Shown: positions 1 to 13,329 of the stretch, one piece after another
Position numbering within the stretch: position 1 is the first letter of the stretch
How the letters are laid out: each line of letters starts with the position of its first letter
Source: Ifrita kowaldi
Taxonomy: Eukaryota > Chordata > Aves > Passeriformes > Cinclosomatidae
Reading direction: 5' to 3'
Assembly (NCBI GenBank): GCA_013398055.1
Contig: VZRS01001723.1
Span: forward strand, 558,001-622,000
Length of the DNA stretch: 64,000 nt
Notes under the pieces: model-generated
Seen by the model: the letters and a program-made list of their open reading frames with translations, nothing else
Told to the model about the DNA's origin: nothing
Databases searched by the model: none
Program-made: the position numbers and the translations under genes

Positions 1-1530
1 TTGCCTTCTCTGTTTCAAAAGCTCCAAAGGAAGCCAAGACTGCCTCTGTTACACCCTTTTAATGATAAATCCTTTCACAAAGAATTGACACTCAAACTAA
101 GCAAGGTAGACCAAAAATATTATAAATGCAACACTACAGATGGAAAAAAATCCAAGGAACTTGCTAAAGTGCACAGAAGTCTTGTGTGGTTCAAAAACAG
201 AATCAGAAGGCAAAGCCAGTTATCCTCAGCCCCAGCTTCAAGCTCAGACACTCCCTACAACCCATTTATCTGGATTCCCCTGTGCTCCTCCGCCCTCTGA
301 GGCACATCAGTGCCCGTCTCCCATTAAATAAGGGAAAGCACCACTGTATCAGAAGGGGAGCTGGTCAGAGCAGTCTTTGGCCAGCAAGTTGTGTTTCCCA
401 CTTGGTACTAATTTCCATTCATATAATAGAGTTTTACATTGCAAATTTTCACATTTCATCTTCCTGTAACCTGAACGTAGCCACATCTGCTTCCATGCCA
501 TCTCCACTTCCATGCACTGAGTGAAGGACACGTGCCTAATCATCCTCATGGAGAAGTCACTTAATTTTGGTTTGTAAAGCCAAATCTCCTGCGATCTCCA
601 TACTTATCAATCAATACATAAATAGCAAAATTAAGCCCCATTATTCTCATTTACCACAAAATTAAATTAATTAACTAAACATGGGAAAAGTGCTGATGTC
701 TGCCAAATTGTTATTTCCAACAGATAAAAACAAATTGAGGAATGATATGCAGACAGGAGAAGAATACTAGTTTTCCATCCAGCAATGCAGTGAACTATTG
801 CAAGGAAGACTGTAAATAACAATCAGTGGGCCTGACTTCTGCATCTGAACACTGGGACAAGAGGAACACATTCTTCGTTGTAGAGGAAAAAAATATTCTG
901 AAACAATCCCCTCGTTTTTGTTTTTGCAGAACAGAAAAGCCCCTGGGGACTGGTAACAACAGGCTTCAGCAAGAATGGTTCTTTCAAATGCTGATTTGCA
1001 GAAGGACTGCTGCTCTGTAATTATCATTAATAGTTTTCGCTAAACATCTCAAAGGAACAAAAGAGAGTGTAAACACTTGGAGACAAGTTGTGACCACCAG
1101 AAGTTTTTGCAGGTGGCTGAATAATAGCAGGGAAAGAGACTTTCCAGGACTCAGGGTTGGAAAAATAGGGAAAAATTGAACCAGAGCATTGAAGAATTTG
1201 GAAACTTCAGCATCTTCTCCTGTCCTAATGAAGATGCATCAACAGGCTGAAGTTACAGTCAGAAGACAAATGCATCACTGCAAACAGTGTTTGAAAGACA
1301 CTTGCAATTACAGCTGCTCTGGAACAATGAAATATATACTGTTCCTTAAATAAACTGAAAAAAATGATATCCTCTTTTAACTGTCGTGGTGTAATAGAGA
1401 GATCTTCATATCTTCCTTAATGAGATTTTTATTGCCAGCGTAAATTTGTCTTGAACTGAATTTTTGTCTTGGGAACTCTGAATTATGTTATACCAAGTTG
1501 TTCCTGGTAAGCATGCAGGCTTGCACACAT
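1..1530. other. Non-coding, no recognised feature
   Basis: Mixed-composition single-copy-looking DNA. Open frames here are at most 112 codons, overlap on several frames and strands, and show no domain or splice-flanked structure. The frame open from base 1 starts on TTG and matches no protein I know. I recognise no repeat family or RNA gene in this stretch. Confidence 0.5.
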
Positions 1531-1539
1531 TTTTTGCTG

Positions 1540-1730
1540 TGAAAATGGCTCCTTCTGGCAAACTGAAAGCAATTGAAGCTCAATTTAATTAGCTGCCTTC
1601 TGTAAATATGCCATTATTCTTCTAGCTCAACACTGGAGTTATATTTACAAAGGGAACAGATAGCAATAATTATTTTGGGCCGTAGTTAGTCAGCATTAGT
1701 TAATGCCTGAGTATAATTGAGAGGAAATTA
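1540..1730. promoter_or_regulatory. Candidate conserved AT-rich block
   Basis: AT-rich stretch with several homeodomain-type TAAT cores close together (for example TTTAATTAG near 1585, and CATTAGTTAATG near 1695) and no simple-repeat character. Such clusters are common in vertebrate developmental enhancers. This is inference from texture only: conservation was not tested, and an unconstrained AT-rich stretch would look similar. Confidence 0.25.
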
Positions 1731-2269
1731 AGACAAGTGTAGTCTTTGAGGGGGAAAAAAAGGAATCTATCAGTCTACAGCAGTATAGACACTGCACCTG
1801 TGCATTCCTTCTTGGGCTGGAATACAGAGAAAACTTTGGCTAAAAAAAGCAAACTTTGACTCTGTGCTCTGGAACCAGAGAAGGGTAACAATAATCACTA
1901 CATTTTCAGTCATTCAGAATTTGGTGAAAGTGAAATAACTATTACCAACCACCTTCTCTGAGTTTCTATTTGCTTCTGAAGTTACAGCCCCATGACACAG
2001 CCACTGCTGTATTCTCCTCACTGAGGAAAGGAGCCCAGAGCCAAATAACTCAGACAGCTGCAGAGGATCCACAGCTTGAGGGGCACAAGTTGCTTGGAAA
2101 GATTTTGCAGATTATGTCCAAGAGTCCTTATGTGGCTCAGAATAGGGGGAACCTGTTCCAAGGATGTTTTCCTCCGCCTCTGAAATGAGGCAATACTTTC
2201 CAGTGCCCATCTTAATAAGAGTCTTCAAACTAAGCAACTGCCCCGTAGCCCTTCTCATCAGTCTGGATC

Positions 2270-2510
2270 TGCTATTCAAATTAACCCTCAGAACAAATCA
2301 GTTTAATTGCATCACTATGTAGATGCTTCTATTTAAAATTAAAGAGGCCTTAATTCAATTTACCTTCATCCACTTTCAAAGTAAATTATAGCAAATGAAG
2401 AGTTTGCTAATTCTGAATGATTGTTCACACTCAGGTTAAATGCAGTTTAACTAACTCTCTTTAAATGCACGTATCTACCTAATTTTCATTCCTTCCCCTT
2501 TATGTCACCA
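2270..2510. promoter_or_regulatory. Candidate conserved AT-rich block
   Basis: Non-repetitive AT-rich DNA with repeated AATTAA/TTAATT cores (near 2279, 2302, 2335 and 2351) and an ATTCTGAATGATTGTTC segment near 2410-2426. It lacks coding potential and repeat similarity. Its texture resembles avian conserved non-coding elements, but there is no direct proof. Confidence 0.25.
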
Positions 2511-2519
2511 CAAGGCATT

Positions 2520-5500
2520 CCTCTTTTTTTAGGCTTGCAAGTGCCAAACTATACATGTAATACTAAAAACTAATTATTCAGATATTGCATTCCTTTATGT
2601 CGCAAAGATTCTTGAATAAATTTAAGGGATTTTTTTTTTTCTTTTGTACATGGGTAAACAAATTGGGCCCACTGTTTCCATGCTGGAAGTAGTTGTTACA
2701 GCAAGTTGTAGGGTAAGGATGGTTATGTGATTAGCTTATTGCACTGAGCAATAGAAGACAGTGTTTTGAGATTCACATTTCCAAAGCTCTCCCTGTCATA
2801 TTGGACAGCCCCAGTGGGAATGTGAGAGCTGAGGAACATGCCCAGGCCATCAACATCATCCTCACTGGGATCTTGCACTGACAGCTGCTCTGCTAAATGG
2901 CTCCTGGCTCCAGGGCTCACTCGCTTGCTGTGCTGCCTTGAATGATGGAGAAACTCCCTCCCTGGTCCTCAGTTTGCTCTAAGACAGGCCCATGAAACCC
3001 TTTTTTTCACCTGCTGAAGGCTCATCCAGTCTGTGGACTCAGGACACCAGGGCTCACAGCACCCTGCTCCCAAATGCACTGTTGTCCACAGCCTTCCTTG
3101 AAACTCGCCTCGAAGTCAGGGCTTTTCCCTGCACTTAATGGCTGGCTAATCAGCAACACTGGAAGAAAATCCACAAAGCCACCTAATCTGCAGGGGGCAA
3201 GTTAATGGGGTCTGAGTGGCAAGACTGAAAAGCCAGAAAGTACCCAGACTCCACTGGTGCTACTGACTCCTGTGCTATTTCCATGCCATACAGAACTCCA
3301 CAGCAAATCAAAGGACCCCCAGGGTACCTATTCAACAGGTAACAAATTCAGCCCTTATGCAAATGAAATGCTAAAAATGCTCTTTTGTTCCTCTGAGGTA
3401 TTAGTATTACTAATGCAAGGTGCACAAACTTCATAATCAAGTAAAATATTATCTTGTGGTACTTGCAAAGTGCCAGGAGTTTATTGACTCTGTCTCTGGG
3501 AGACCAGCAATACTCACAGAGCTTTAGATGTCCTTTAGCCAAAGTTCAGACAAAAAATGTTTTCATAATTTAAAATTCTGTTGTAAGGAGGGATGGGAAA
3601 TGGCATGCACCTGGCATGCAGCTACTTAGAAATGAAGAGTTAGTACAATAAAAAAAGATCTAGTGTATCTGAGCACACATGGTTTCTCCTTTGTGTAACT
3701 TATGATTTCAGAGCACCCTGCCAAAGCTAAGCTGAACTACGAATACCAGCTATTTTAGTCTTCAAGAGTTATAGTGCAGGAAATTCACATCTCTGTATTC
3801 TTCCCTGTAGCTGTCACTCAGGCTGCTCCTTGCAAAAGACCTGAATTCAAAAGGCAGCTTTGGACATTAATTTGACAGCAGATGGATCAGATAGATTGGC
3901 CCCCCATTTTAGCAGTACAAAGCTGGAATACATTGCTGCCATGCATGCTGAATTGCTGCAGTGCCTGAATGCACAACAGTCCCCCTTTGCCCTGCATAGT
4001 GGCACCACTGCTCCATGGGCTGGTGATCCATGGGTCTGCCCCAGGGTACTGCTGACCTACAGACTCTCACATGCAGATTCATTCTGATGGGCACAACTAC
4101 ACTGGCAGAGTCATGGGAAACCAGGGAGAAGCGTCACTTTCACATAAGCCCATATCAGACTACAGAGAACTGCTCTGAACCAAGCCTTATCTGCTCTCAT
4201 GGCTTCCAACTGCTGGCAAAGTTGATAAAATGTTGACGACAGATACTCAGAGAAACATCTCATACTCTAACTGGACCATCTCTCACAGAATATACATACA
4301 TCACACCTAGAATTCCACTAACTTAAGTTCCTCTCCTGTACCCAACTTCAAACAGAGCACTCAACAATAAAATCAAGTGCTAGGGCTGTACTCAGCAAAG
4401 CATCTCTGAGCAAGTGTCATCAACACTGACCTAAGTATACACCATGTCAAAATGTTCCAGTCCACCAGGCACATTTGGAAATTTGGCCCTAATGTCTGCA
4501 AAACCCTGTTGAGAGCAGGTGTAAGACATTCTAGCACAGGGACAGGAGATGCAGAGACAGGCCCAGAGTGAAGAGGGGGAAGGCAATCAAGTCATTCCAG
4601 GTGTGCAGCACTTGCTCTGACTGGGTGAGACCCCGAGGAGGAGCAGAAAAAGAATGGAGCTGTGGGTCCAAATGAGACTCCTGAAGATGGCAGAGACAGA
4701 CCATGGCTCTTGGGAAGATGACAGGCAGCTGGGGGTGTGGATGAGTTTGAGGGGCTGGAGTAGTAGAAAGATATGGGGCAAGATTTCCAGAGAGGGAGGC
4801 AAGGACAGAGTATAGAGTGGCTTTCAAAGTCAGAAGCATTGGTCTGACAGAAAAACAAAAAAGGGTTCAGAGCAGCCAGTGGGCTGAACCAGATGCAGCA
4901 GAAACATGAGCTCAACCTATCTGTGAAGAGCCTTGAAACAGCAGCAGGCAGAGAGCCTGGGGAGTTGCTTGTTCCTCCTCCCGGCTCAGCAGTAGCTCTT
5001 CCCGAGAAATGCAACCACAAGAAATGCTTTTTTCTATACCTCAGAGTAGTTCCAAAAGGAGCATTAAATGGTTTTAACACAGGAATAAGCACGAGTGGAC
5101 TGTGAAGGACCCCTTGGGCAGTGAGTCTGGGCTTCTGCAGGACTCACCCCCATAATCCCTTTCACACCCTGAGGATGCTCCTTTAAAAAGCCAGCTTTGG
5201 TTTTTGCCTGATGTTCCTACTGAGCCATTGTCCCAGAACTGCCCCGACCAGACATGAAGGAGCTTCTAGCATCCTAAATTAATTCAGGACAAATCTAGCC
5301 CTCTTTGTTCTCCTGCTAGAATTATCCCCAGCTGAAACAGCTCTTCCCCACCCGCTTGGGCTTTTGCCCCTTGATGTGCTCACAGAAAACTAATCCCTTC
5401 TCAGCTTTTGGTTTTTCTTGGCTAAAGAGGTCAGACTGAAGTTTAAATCTATTTGTTAGCTAAGATTTTGTAGCAGTTCCCATTAGTTTTAAAGGGAGTT

Positions 5501-6050
5501 GAAATTATGTGATAAGGACCACTGGTTTTTTCCTGCTACAGGCACAAACTAGAAATATAGACACCAGGCAAATGAAATGCATACAGCATGGTTAACACAA
5601 CAATCCAAAGCTCAGTTCTACTGCTTACCTTGTGTAACCAGGTAGGATGGTTGAAAAGAAGCCAAATTTAGCCCTTCTGAAATGGAGGGAAGCCTGCCAA
5701 ACAGACACGCCTTGCTAATGTAAAATACCTATGTTCAGGGGAAGCTGTTTACATTCCTGTTAGGACTGCTTTGCAGCTAAAAACTTCTAATGCTTCTGAA
5801 ATGCAGCAGAATTAACACTGAACACTGGGTATCTTGTACCCAGAGACAAACTGACAGCAAGACGCTGTAGAGGGAGATCACAACAGTGCAGTCTCAGAGG
5901 GGAAAATTAGGAAATGTCCAAAGGACGTGCACTGAAGCAAGGACGCCTGGGAAGTAAGGAGGTGCACTGACACAGCAAGGCACAGTGTCCAGAGGCAGCT
6001 GCAAGGTGATGCTATTGCCCCATCAGTGAAGTTAAGAGAGAGATGAGAAA
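2520..6050. other. Non-coding, no recognised gene
   Basis: About 3.5 kb with no supportable gene. It holds a T11 run at 2630-2640. The 166-codon minus-strand frame at 4592-5092 is Ser/Pro/Cys/Phe-rich, a composition expected from an accidental reading of purine-rich plus-strand DNA, and it has nested frames on the same DNA. Short motifs such as AAATTCAGCCCTT (near 3345) and AAATTTAGCCCTT (near 5664) may be scraps of an old dispersed repeat (see findings). Confidence 0.45.
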
Positions 6051-6849
6051 ACCTACAAAGGGCTGGATTCCCATTAGCTTGCAGGGGCCAAATGCTGACC
6101 TCTTTTATTCCAAACTTACCTGGGTGCAACAACCATTCCGATGAACAGCAGGTAGTTCAGGGCAGGCACAGCCGTGAGTACATAATTGGAGCGGGGCTGT
6201 GCTTTGCGTGGCAGGAGAGCTGTCTCAGTAACACAGATGAAAATATGCCATTAGACCTATTATGCTGCTCAGCACTGCCATATATAAAAATATTTTTGAA
6301 GATACAATTCATTACAAAAAGAGCTGAGTACATTTCTCTGTCACAGCAAGAAAAAAAAATATGGGTAGTTAGGTGTAAAGGAGAAGAAAGCGTGTGCCCT
6401 GCTTTCTGACCCTGGTTTTTGTTTATTGTTTGGATCCTACATCATATTTTTCTAGTTTTCTCCTTCAATTATTTATTAAGAAAAAAAAGAGATGGAGAAG
6501 GCTTCTCTGTTCTTGTTTGTGCCAGCGCTCATGGCTGCTGCTGGGGGAATACTGCTAACAGCAGCTACTAGTGTTTTATTAAAAATAATAAAGTATATCG
6601 TTATCATAAAATACCGGTGTGATCAAAAGGATTGTTCTGTTATGCCCTTGTCTAAGTTTCTACTGTAAATTAGAGCTCAGGTAAAAACAGTCTACAGTAG
6701 AGTATATAAAGTTTGGAAATTTTAATGTATTTCTATACAAACTCTTCTGTTACTCAGATATATATATGTCAGAGCACTCCCCTCACAGAAAATGGGAGTC
6801 TCGCATCTATTTTTTTTATACTGAAGCTTTTATTCTGTATTTTATAGAT

Positions 6850-7270
6850 GCACAGGGGCCGATCAGCTCAACTCCATTGACTTTGATAGCGCTGCTCCGG
6901 ATGCGGCCCCGCTCCCCCCGAACGGAGACACGCACCCACCCGCCACCAGCATCCCTCAGAACAGGAACACTGCTCCATCTGCTGGGCTCCCGCACCAGGA
7001 CAAGGGCAGGGGGAGGGCTGAAGGAACATTCAGTGCGAGCGACAAATCCCGGGCATATTGACACTGGCATTAGGGCATTAAATCCACCGAGTCAGCCAAA
7101 GCAAAGCGCAGGGAGTGCGTGGTGTGCGTCTTCCCAAAACAAGTGCCCTCCCTTTGGCAGTGCTGGGATGCAAACTACGGCTGCACAGACAGAAGTGGCT
7201 GCACACAAACGCTCCTTACACACATCATCCTTCCCAACACGATGCCCCGTGTAAGCACACACACCTTTGC
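6850..7270. promoter_or_regulatory. Locally CpG-enriched block, possible regulatory element
   Basis: Compared with its flanks this block retains many CpGs (clusters near 6865-6955, 6988-7085 and 7200-7270) and is GC-rich, next to AT-rich DNA at 6420-6840 that contains a TATATAAAG sequence near 6703. It could be a weak CpG island, an alternative promoter or a constrained element. The 162-codon plus frame and 84-codon minus frame over it are most likely by-products of high GC. No transcript structure can be seen. Confidence 0.3.
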
Positions 7271-7699
7271 TGATGCTCCCGAGGTGCATTCCAGGTTCCC
7301 ACAGATTCCGGATTCCTTGCTGAGAATCACAATCCTTCTGCAACCACCCCTGCTCTGACCATTCCCTTTGGCTAAAGCATTGTTTCTTGGTGGCACATAA
7401 ATCTTGTTTTTATTTTCAACCCACAGCATCGATAGTTCTCAACTATTGCCAATGACTCTCTTCCACTTCCTGCTCTCAGTGCTGGTTTCTCATATATTAA
7501 CACAGTAAATTGCACAGTCCAAACAGACCTGAGGCACATGCAAACACATCTTCCAGGGCTTGGTCTTCCAAAGGCAGGTGGGTAGTATCTTTTTCTGCCC
7601 CCTACACACTCATACTCCTTCAGAGACAAGTGTGAGTTAGATGAATAAAATGATGTCTTTCCCCTGCAACATAGCATGGCTTTGCATTGAAACAATGTG

Positions 7700-8060
7700 T
7701 TTAAAACCTCTTATTTTTTAAAAAAAGTCCTAGTCTTGATTATTATTCAGAGCATATTCAATGATTCAAGAAAAAAAATAGACATTTGCATTTAACTTCT
7801 CTTTTTATTGTGCTTTATTCTCTTCCTGCATTTCTAAGGGCTCAGCTAGTGCAAAATACAGGAACTGACTTATTTGCTTTGTTTTTACTTTTTAACATAT
7901 CATCACCCTATAGTCAATTAACTTCAGGGTCCTTTTTCATTAAAAAAAAGCACCAACATCTGGATTGCAAATTCTGCAAGGTGATATTCATTTATACAAA
8001 AAATGTTCTGCTGAAAATAAAAAAGCAAAAGAATGTAATTTATGGAGGTGTTTTTATTAA
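7700..8060. other. AT-rich non-coding stretch
   Basis: Strongly AT-rich, with A/T homopolymers of 6-9 bases and no recognisable element. Frames over it are rich in Phe, Leu, Ile and Lys, as expected from the composition. I see nothing functional here. Confidence 0.5.
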
Positions 8061-8079
8061 CCCAGCAGCCAGCAGAGGT

Positions 8080-9640
8080 TGAGAACAGTACCAAAACAGA
8101 GGGACTGGGTGACCTGATGACCCATATGTAACACTCAGGGACGGTTTTAAATTCAGAAGTTTGGGATATGAATATTGCCAGACAAAGTTTTGGGGAGAAC
8201 CTCTTGCAGCAGGAAGCATTTGCAGGAGCCTCTGCAGGTGAGCCATGAGCACTGCCCATCACACCACCGGGAAACAGAGATTATCTGGGAGCACACTGAT
8301 CCACAGGAGCAGGATAACAGGTGGCAAGTGAAGGGAGCTCAGAGATGATGAAGTGAACTGGGTTTATGCATCCAGGATGCATAGTAAAGCAGCAAGTCTT
8401 ATCCCCTAGCATTAAGCATTATATTGATGGAGTGACTTTTGGTCAGAAGCCATCTGCTGTTTCCAAGGGTAGGAGTCTAAAAGAATTTGCAAAGCCGGCT
8501 ATCAAAAAGGGGAAAGTTTTATGTGGCTGTGGGTGTTTGCATGAGGCAAAGCAGACCAGCAACAACATGGAGATACAAAATAAAACCATTTCTGAAACAT
8601 GCACAAGGCACCCAGCTGCTGGGGCCCTAGGGTGATGGGGAGTGACATTTGCCAGTGTCAGCTGCCCTTTGAGGTTCAGAAGGCAGCAGTCTGGTCTTTC
8701 TGAGAGAACTGAGGTAACTCCTAGGGTCTCCAGCACTGAGATGGGCAGGGATTGGGATTAATGCATTTATGGACTTCAAATCTGTTAAGGAGAGAAGGGC
8801 AAATGAGACACAGCAAGTCAAGGATATCTTGGAGGAGAAGCAAAGATAGAGCAGGGCAGGAAAGAAGGGCAGCAGGGAAGGCAGGGAACAGGGGTTATGA
8901 GGTGCTGCCAGTGACTGCAGCAAGAACAGGAACAAGCCAACAAAGAGTGCTTGCCAACCCATATTGACACCTGAGGTGCTGGGGGGCCAAAGCACCCCAC
9001 AAACCCGTGAGCAACGCTGCATCCTGCAGCAAGGTGCCACCCAGGAGCACTTTGGCAGAGGAGAGGCAGGATCTTGTGCATGTCCTCTGGGGTTGTACTG
9101 CCATAACAGCACCTGTGCCTTCAGGGTAGCTCAGGGAGGGTATGAAGGGACAGTACTGTGCTTTTCCCTGAACAGGTTCAAACTTAACACACACCACTCC
9201 AACAATCCCCCCACGTGCCCCAGGCATACAGTCTCTTACTTCAGAGTTGAGAACACATCATGTGCCAATCCTCTGTGCTCCTGACCGTGCTGCAGTAGCT
9301 GGACTTTCTGGCTTCCCTGATGTGTCACAGTCTGTTTGAATGCCACAAGACGTGCTCAGCCATGGATGGACAGTCAGGGCCAAGGCATACCCTGAAGCAA
9401 TCGCCCTGACCAGATGCTGAGGGCATTTACGTGTTCCTCTCCACACGCTCATCCCCACCTGTGCAGAATAAACAGCAACATTTAAAGGTGAAATGGAGCC
9501 TTATTAAGATAAGAGCCCAAGTCACTGGTGGGAAGATGGGCAGCCTTTCAAATTTTCAAGCAGGCTAGACAGGGGCAGAGGGAGGGACAGGACAGGATGG
9601 CAGGAGCAGCCAGGACTGCTCCTCTGCTGTCACTCCTCTG
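8080..9640. other. GC-moderate non-coding stretch
   Basis: No supportable gene. Several overlapping frames of 60-160 codons exist on both strands (the largest at 8627-9112, minus), all low in family character. A perfect palindrome with nine-base arms lies at 8365-8383. Confidence 0.45.
8365..8383. repeat. Perfect 9-bp-arm palindrome
   Basis: TATGCATCC (8365-8373) is followed by one base and its exact reverse complement GGATGCATA (8375-8383). It could form a tight hairpin or be a dyad protein-binding site. The ATGCAT core resembles an octamer/POU-type half-site, but no function is shown. Confidence 0.6.
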
Positions 9641-9649
9641 GCACAAAGC

Positions 9650-10040
9650 AGCCAAATCCCTTTAGTTGTCAAATGTGCACTGTGCTATTGTTAATGATGC
9701 TATTACTTACCATATGTTTAGCAGTATGGCTGGATTTATTCAGCTTATTCAAATGTGGGATTGAACATTTTGGTGTAGCAAGCGGCCACAGGCTTCGGGG
9801 GGTTGAACTGTGGGAGAAGGCAAAAGCTAATGCAGAGGAGGAAAAATGTTAGTTACTTAACAAGGTCAATAGCATAAATTCTTATTTTGTTTACTTCAGG
9901 GAGCACAGAAGCTGGTGTTTACACCCTGTTTCTGTTAATTACTTTCAGAGTAGGCTGTGAAATCATTTGCTCTCCACGTAAAATTGTGCTGTTAAAAAAA
10001 TCTTCCAGCCATTTCACCCGGGAATGGTTACACTCTATAG
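9650..10040. promoter_or_regulatory. Candidate conserved non-coding element
   Basis: Non-repetitive AT-rich DNA with varied candidate binding motifs: a CATATG E-box near 9711, TTAATGATG near 9691, GTTAATTAC near 9936, and retained CpGs (near 9783, 9799, 9977 and 10018). There is no coding frame. The mixture of AT-rich cores with retained CpG is typical of constrained vertebrate enhancers, but alignment to other birds is needed. Confidence 0.3.
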
Positions 10041-10049
10041 AAGGATAAA

Positions 10050-13000
10050 CTGATTCTTTTCCATCATCATGAATGTGGTCAATCTATGATACTCAGAGCC
10101 AGTGCTTGCAGGACCTGGAACATTGGCTCAGCCACTTGAAAAACTAAAGGCTATTTGTGAAATTTAGATTCAGATTCAGAGTTCGATTTCAAACTTATCC
10201 AAAGATTTGGGTTAACCAAAGACTCTGTTAAGATCTGGCTTGCCTGGGTTTGTCTGTTAATCAGAAGTGCTCCCATCAATGTCATGTAAATCTGTGTTCT
10301 GCATGTTCAAAAAGAAAGGCTTGATAATCACTGAAAGTAGCATAATGTTCCAGAAGGTGTGGAAATAGAGTCTTAGGAAGAATCAAATTTGTTTGAAAGC
10401 TGAATATACCAAATACCTGTTTTGCTTCCCTTTGCCTTGCTGCCATGAAACAGATATCCCCACCAGAAATCCCCACCATTTATCTTACCCATATAATATC
10501 CCCATTGGATTCTCACCCAGTACAACCAGTTTAATTACCAAGATCTTCCTATTACTGGAACTTATTCTGGTACTCTAGAATATCCTGCAGATTTGGCTGC
10601 TTTTACAGAAGAATGCAGCACAGTGACCTTTTTTACCCCTACTAGTGCCATATTCTGGCTCTCCTTTGATATATCCAAGCACAGCTCTAAATCCATCACC
10701 AGCCCAAATTCATATTTTCATTCTGGCAGGCCTGCTGACAAGAGTTGACAGAAAGGAAACATCATCCAAAATCATCTTAAAAATCCCATTTTATTAGGAG
10801 TCCTCAGTAAAACTAGTAAAACATAGAGCTGGTGTAACATGCAAATAGTGCCAGCTGATTTGCAGTTTGATTGGATCATGTAGTGAAGAGGAAAGAAACA
10901 GCAAAGTTGCAGAATAGTAACTGCAACCATAGTATTTTCCAAAGTAGCAAGCATCCTTGCAAGACCTCTTCAACTATTTAAAATCAAAAATTCTTCCAAA
11001 TATTAACTCATTTCAATATAAACTGTACCAGTTCAATGCCCATGAACTGCATCTTCACTGCCCATGGTTTCCAAGGAACAGACATGGCAGTAATTAGTGG
11101 GCATTAAAATCAATTCTGATGACTCAAAAGACAATCTGTGATTGTGGAAGTGACTGTGCCTGGAGTAACAAGGAATACACTTTGCATTCAGAACAAGACA
11201 GGCTCTTCCTCTGACCACAACAACGCTTACGTGACATCGTCTTTCAAGCCAAACAAGAGGTAGCTCCGAACCCGGCCACTACACGGAACTTCCAGGTGAA
11301 ACACCTTTCCTGAAGAAGTAAAAATGCTTGCTGAAATCAGTGTTGCAACACCAGCTCCTTGCCTGGGTTTCATGAAACTGCAGAGCTCTGTCTTAACCTC
11401 CAAGACTGTCCCAAGTAGCACTTTCCTGCAGTGTCTGACATGGTGCTCTTGGAGCAGGCTGTATTTCTGCAGGAACAAGGAGATGAAAATACAGCCCTCA
11501 ACCCTCCTAATCCTCTGTTTGCTTCTGCTAAAAGAGTCTAATAGGTCCTTACGTGCCTACCAGTGCACTGACAATACAGAGAACTGAACACTCACCTCAT
11601 GCAGAGTACCAATCCAAACCCATTCTGCTTACAGCACTGGGAGCACGAAGTCCCAGCACACACTAGATAATAGCAGAACATTTCATACCTCATTTTAGCG
11701 GATCTTCAAAACAGAAAGCCCATCAGCTCCTTCAAGACTAAAAGGTACTTTGGCAGAGAAGAGTAGCCATCAAGCAAATTTGCAACAAAAAGCGTGAACA
11801 AAACCAGCAAGTTTCTCCCGCAAACAGCATCACATGCTCTCCGTAGATAGCCCTGTAATTTACTCAAAGCATCACTAGCCTGCCTGAGAGGCTCCTGTTT
11901 TACAAGAAAACACTACACGGGCAACCCCAAGGGGCACCTAATCAATGGATAATACAAAGATGGTTCTTGCAGTGCCAGGTCTTGGTTAAAACAGAAAATG
12001 GGTTTTTTCCAGAATGGCTGCAAGGCCAAGGTGCTTTGTAGCACATAAGGATGTCCTTACTGCTATGAGCAAATACAGCACAATCATTTGCAAAAAAATA
12101 GCTCATCAGTAGCTGCCTTCATTACTTTCACCTTTGCACACAATGCTGCAGATGTGGGGTCGCAAGCACGATGCCAAATAACAGAGAAGCAAAAACCTCA
12201 GCCCACTTGTAATTCTATTTGCAACAGCAAAACCTCCTCAAGAGGACCATGACAGGAACTGGCAGCCTGGTTTCAGTGTCCCAGTGCTGCTGGCACTGCT
12301 GGCACCACTCCTGGGCCAGGCAGGACCAGTCCCTGCTGTGCAGCCCAGCCTCTGGCCACACTGCTTCCCAACACTGCTCCAAGCACAGCCCCATTTCCGT
12401 TACAGCTGGGGTGTAAAAGATTAACAGCACAAAGAAATCTCAGGTCAAGGGTATCAAAGTAAGCAGAAAAAAAGAAAACTTCCGGTCATATAGAACACAG
12501 AAAGTACAATGCTACATGTAAAAAGAAATTTTGACAAGACATTTCTTTCGGGTCAAGATCTAGGGCCTGGCTTAGTGAAGTAAAAGCCATGAGGAAAGAA
12601 CAGTAACAGATGCAAAAGCATCTGGGACTGAAAAGAAAAAAAAATTAGAAGAAAAAAAAACCCAAAAACATTTCAGCCCTTAAAGTAGAAACTTAATAGT
12701 AGCAGGCTGTTCTTTAGCACAAATACTGCTTTGATCTGTCATAGCTCTGCCTATGGGTTTGCTATCTTGAGCATTTCAAAGAAATCTCTTATCATTGTGT
12801 ACCTGCCTCAGAGAAATCATACCACTGAAGGAACAAAAAGGTTGATTGTTATTTTAATTGAATTTGTTTTCAATTTATTTTCAAGCTGTCTAGGGGAAAC
12901 CTTTTACACGTGCATTGTTTGTTTTGTTTTTAACTTTGGTTCCATTATCCTAATAATGACGCTTTTAAGGCATTTTAAGAAGCCTGTTTGTCCAAAAAGT

Positions 13001-13320
13001 TACTTGCATTGATCAGATCAATACCTACCTAAGCGCCTGAAAGCAGGAAATAAATATGGATTAAAAAAAGCCAGCATTATTTTACAGAACTTGCGTTTGT
13101 TGTGAATTCAGATGCTCAGCATGAACCGCTGGCTTGATCTCTGCCAATGCACACATCCATAAGCTAATGTGCCAGGGGATTATTTTCCAGCACCCCTTAA
13201 TGCAGGCTACCTGCATGTGGTCTCTTTCTCAAAGGTGCTGAGCACTTCCAGCTCATGCTGCTCCCGGTGTTAAGCTCCAGGCCAAACAGGACAGAAGGAA
13301 TCCTTGAATGAGATTAACAA
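10050..13320. other. Non-coding, no recognised gene
   Basis: Roughly 3.3 kb without a supportable gene. Frames do not exceed 93 codons. A GC-richer patch at 12240-12410 contains repeated CTGCTGGCACTGCTGGCACC-like units, which explains the overlapping opposite-strand frames there. I recognise no transposon remnant. Confidence 0.45.
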
Positions 13321-13329
13321 TAAAGCCAA

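Noticed and set aside
1..300. 99-codon frame open from the first base
   Set aside because: It starts on TTG at the window edge, matches no family, and has no splice or conservation evidence.
4592..5092. 166-codon minus-strand frame
   Set aside because: Ser/Pro/Cys/Phe-rich composition from purine-rich plus-strand DNA, with overlapping frames of 102 and 71 codons; no domain.
6766..7254. 162-codon plus-strand frame
   Set aside because: Crosses from AT-rich into CpG-rich DNA, shares the region with several frames on both strands, and has no family features.
8627..9112. 161-codon minus-strand frame
   Set aside because: Leu/Pro/Cys/Ser-rich and overlapped by two other minus-strand frames; no signature.
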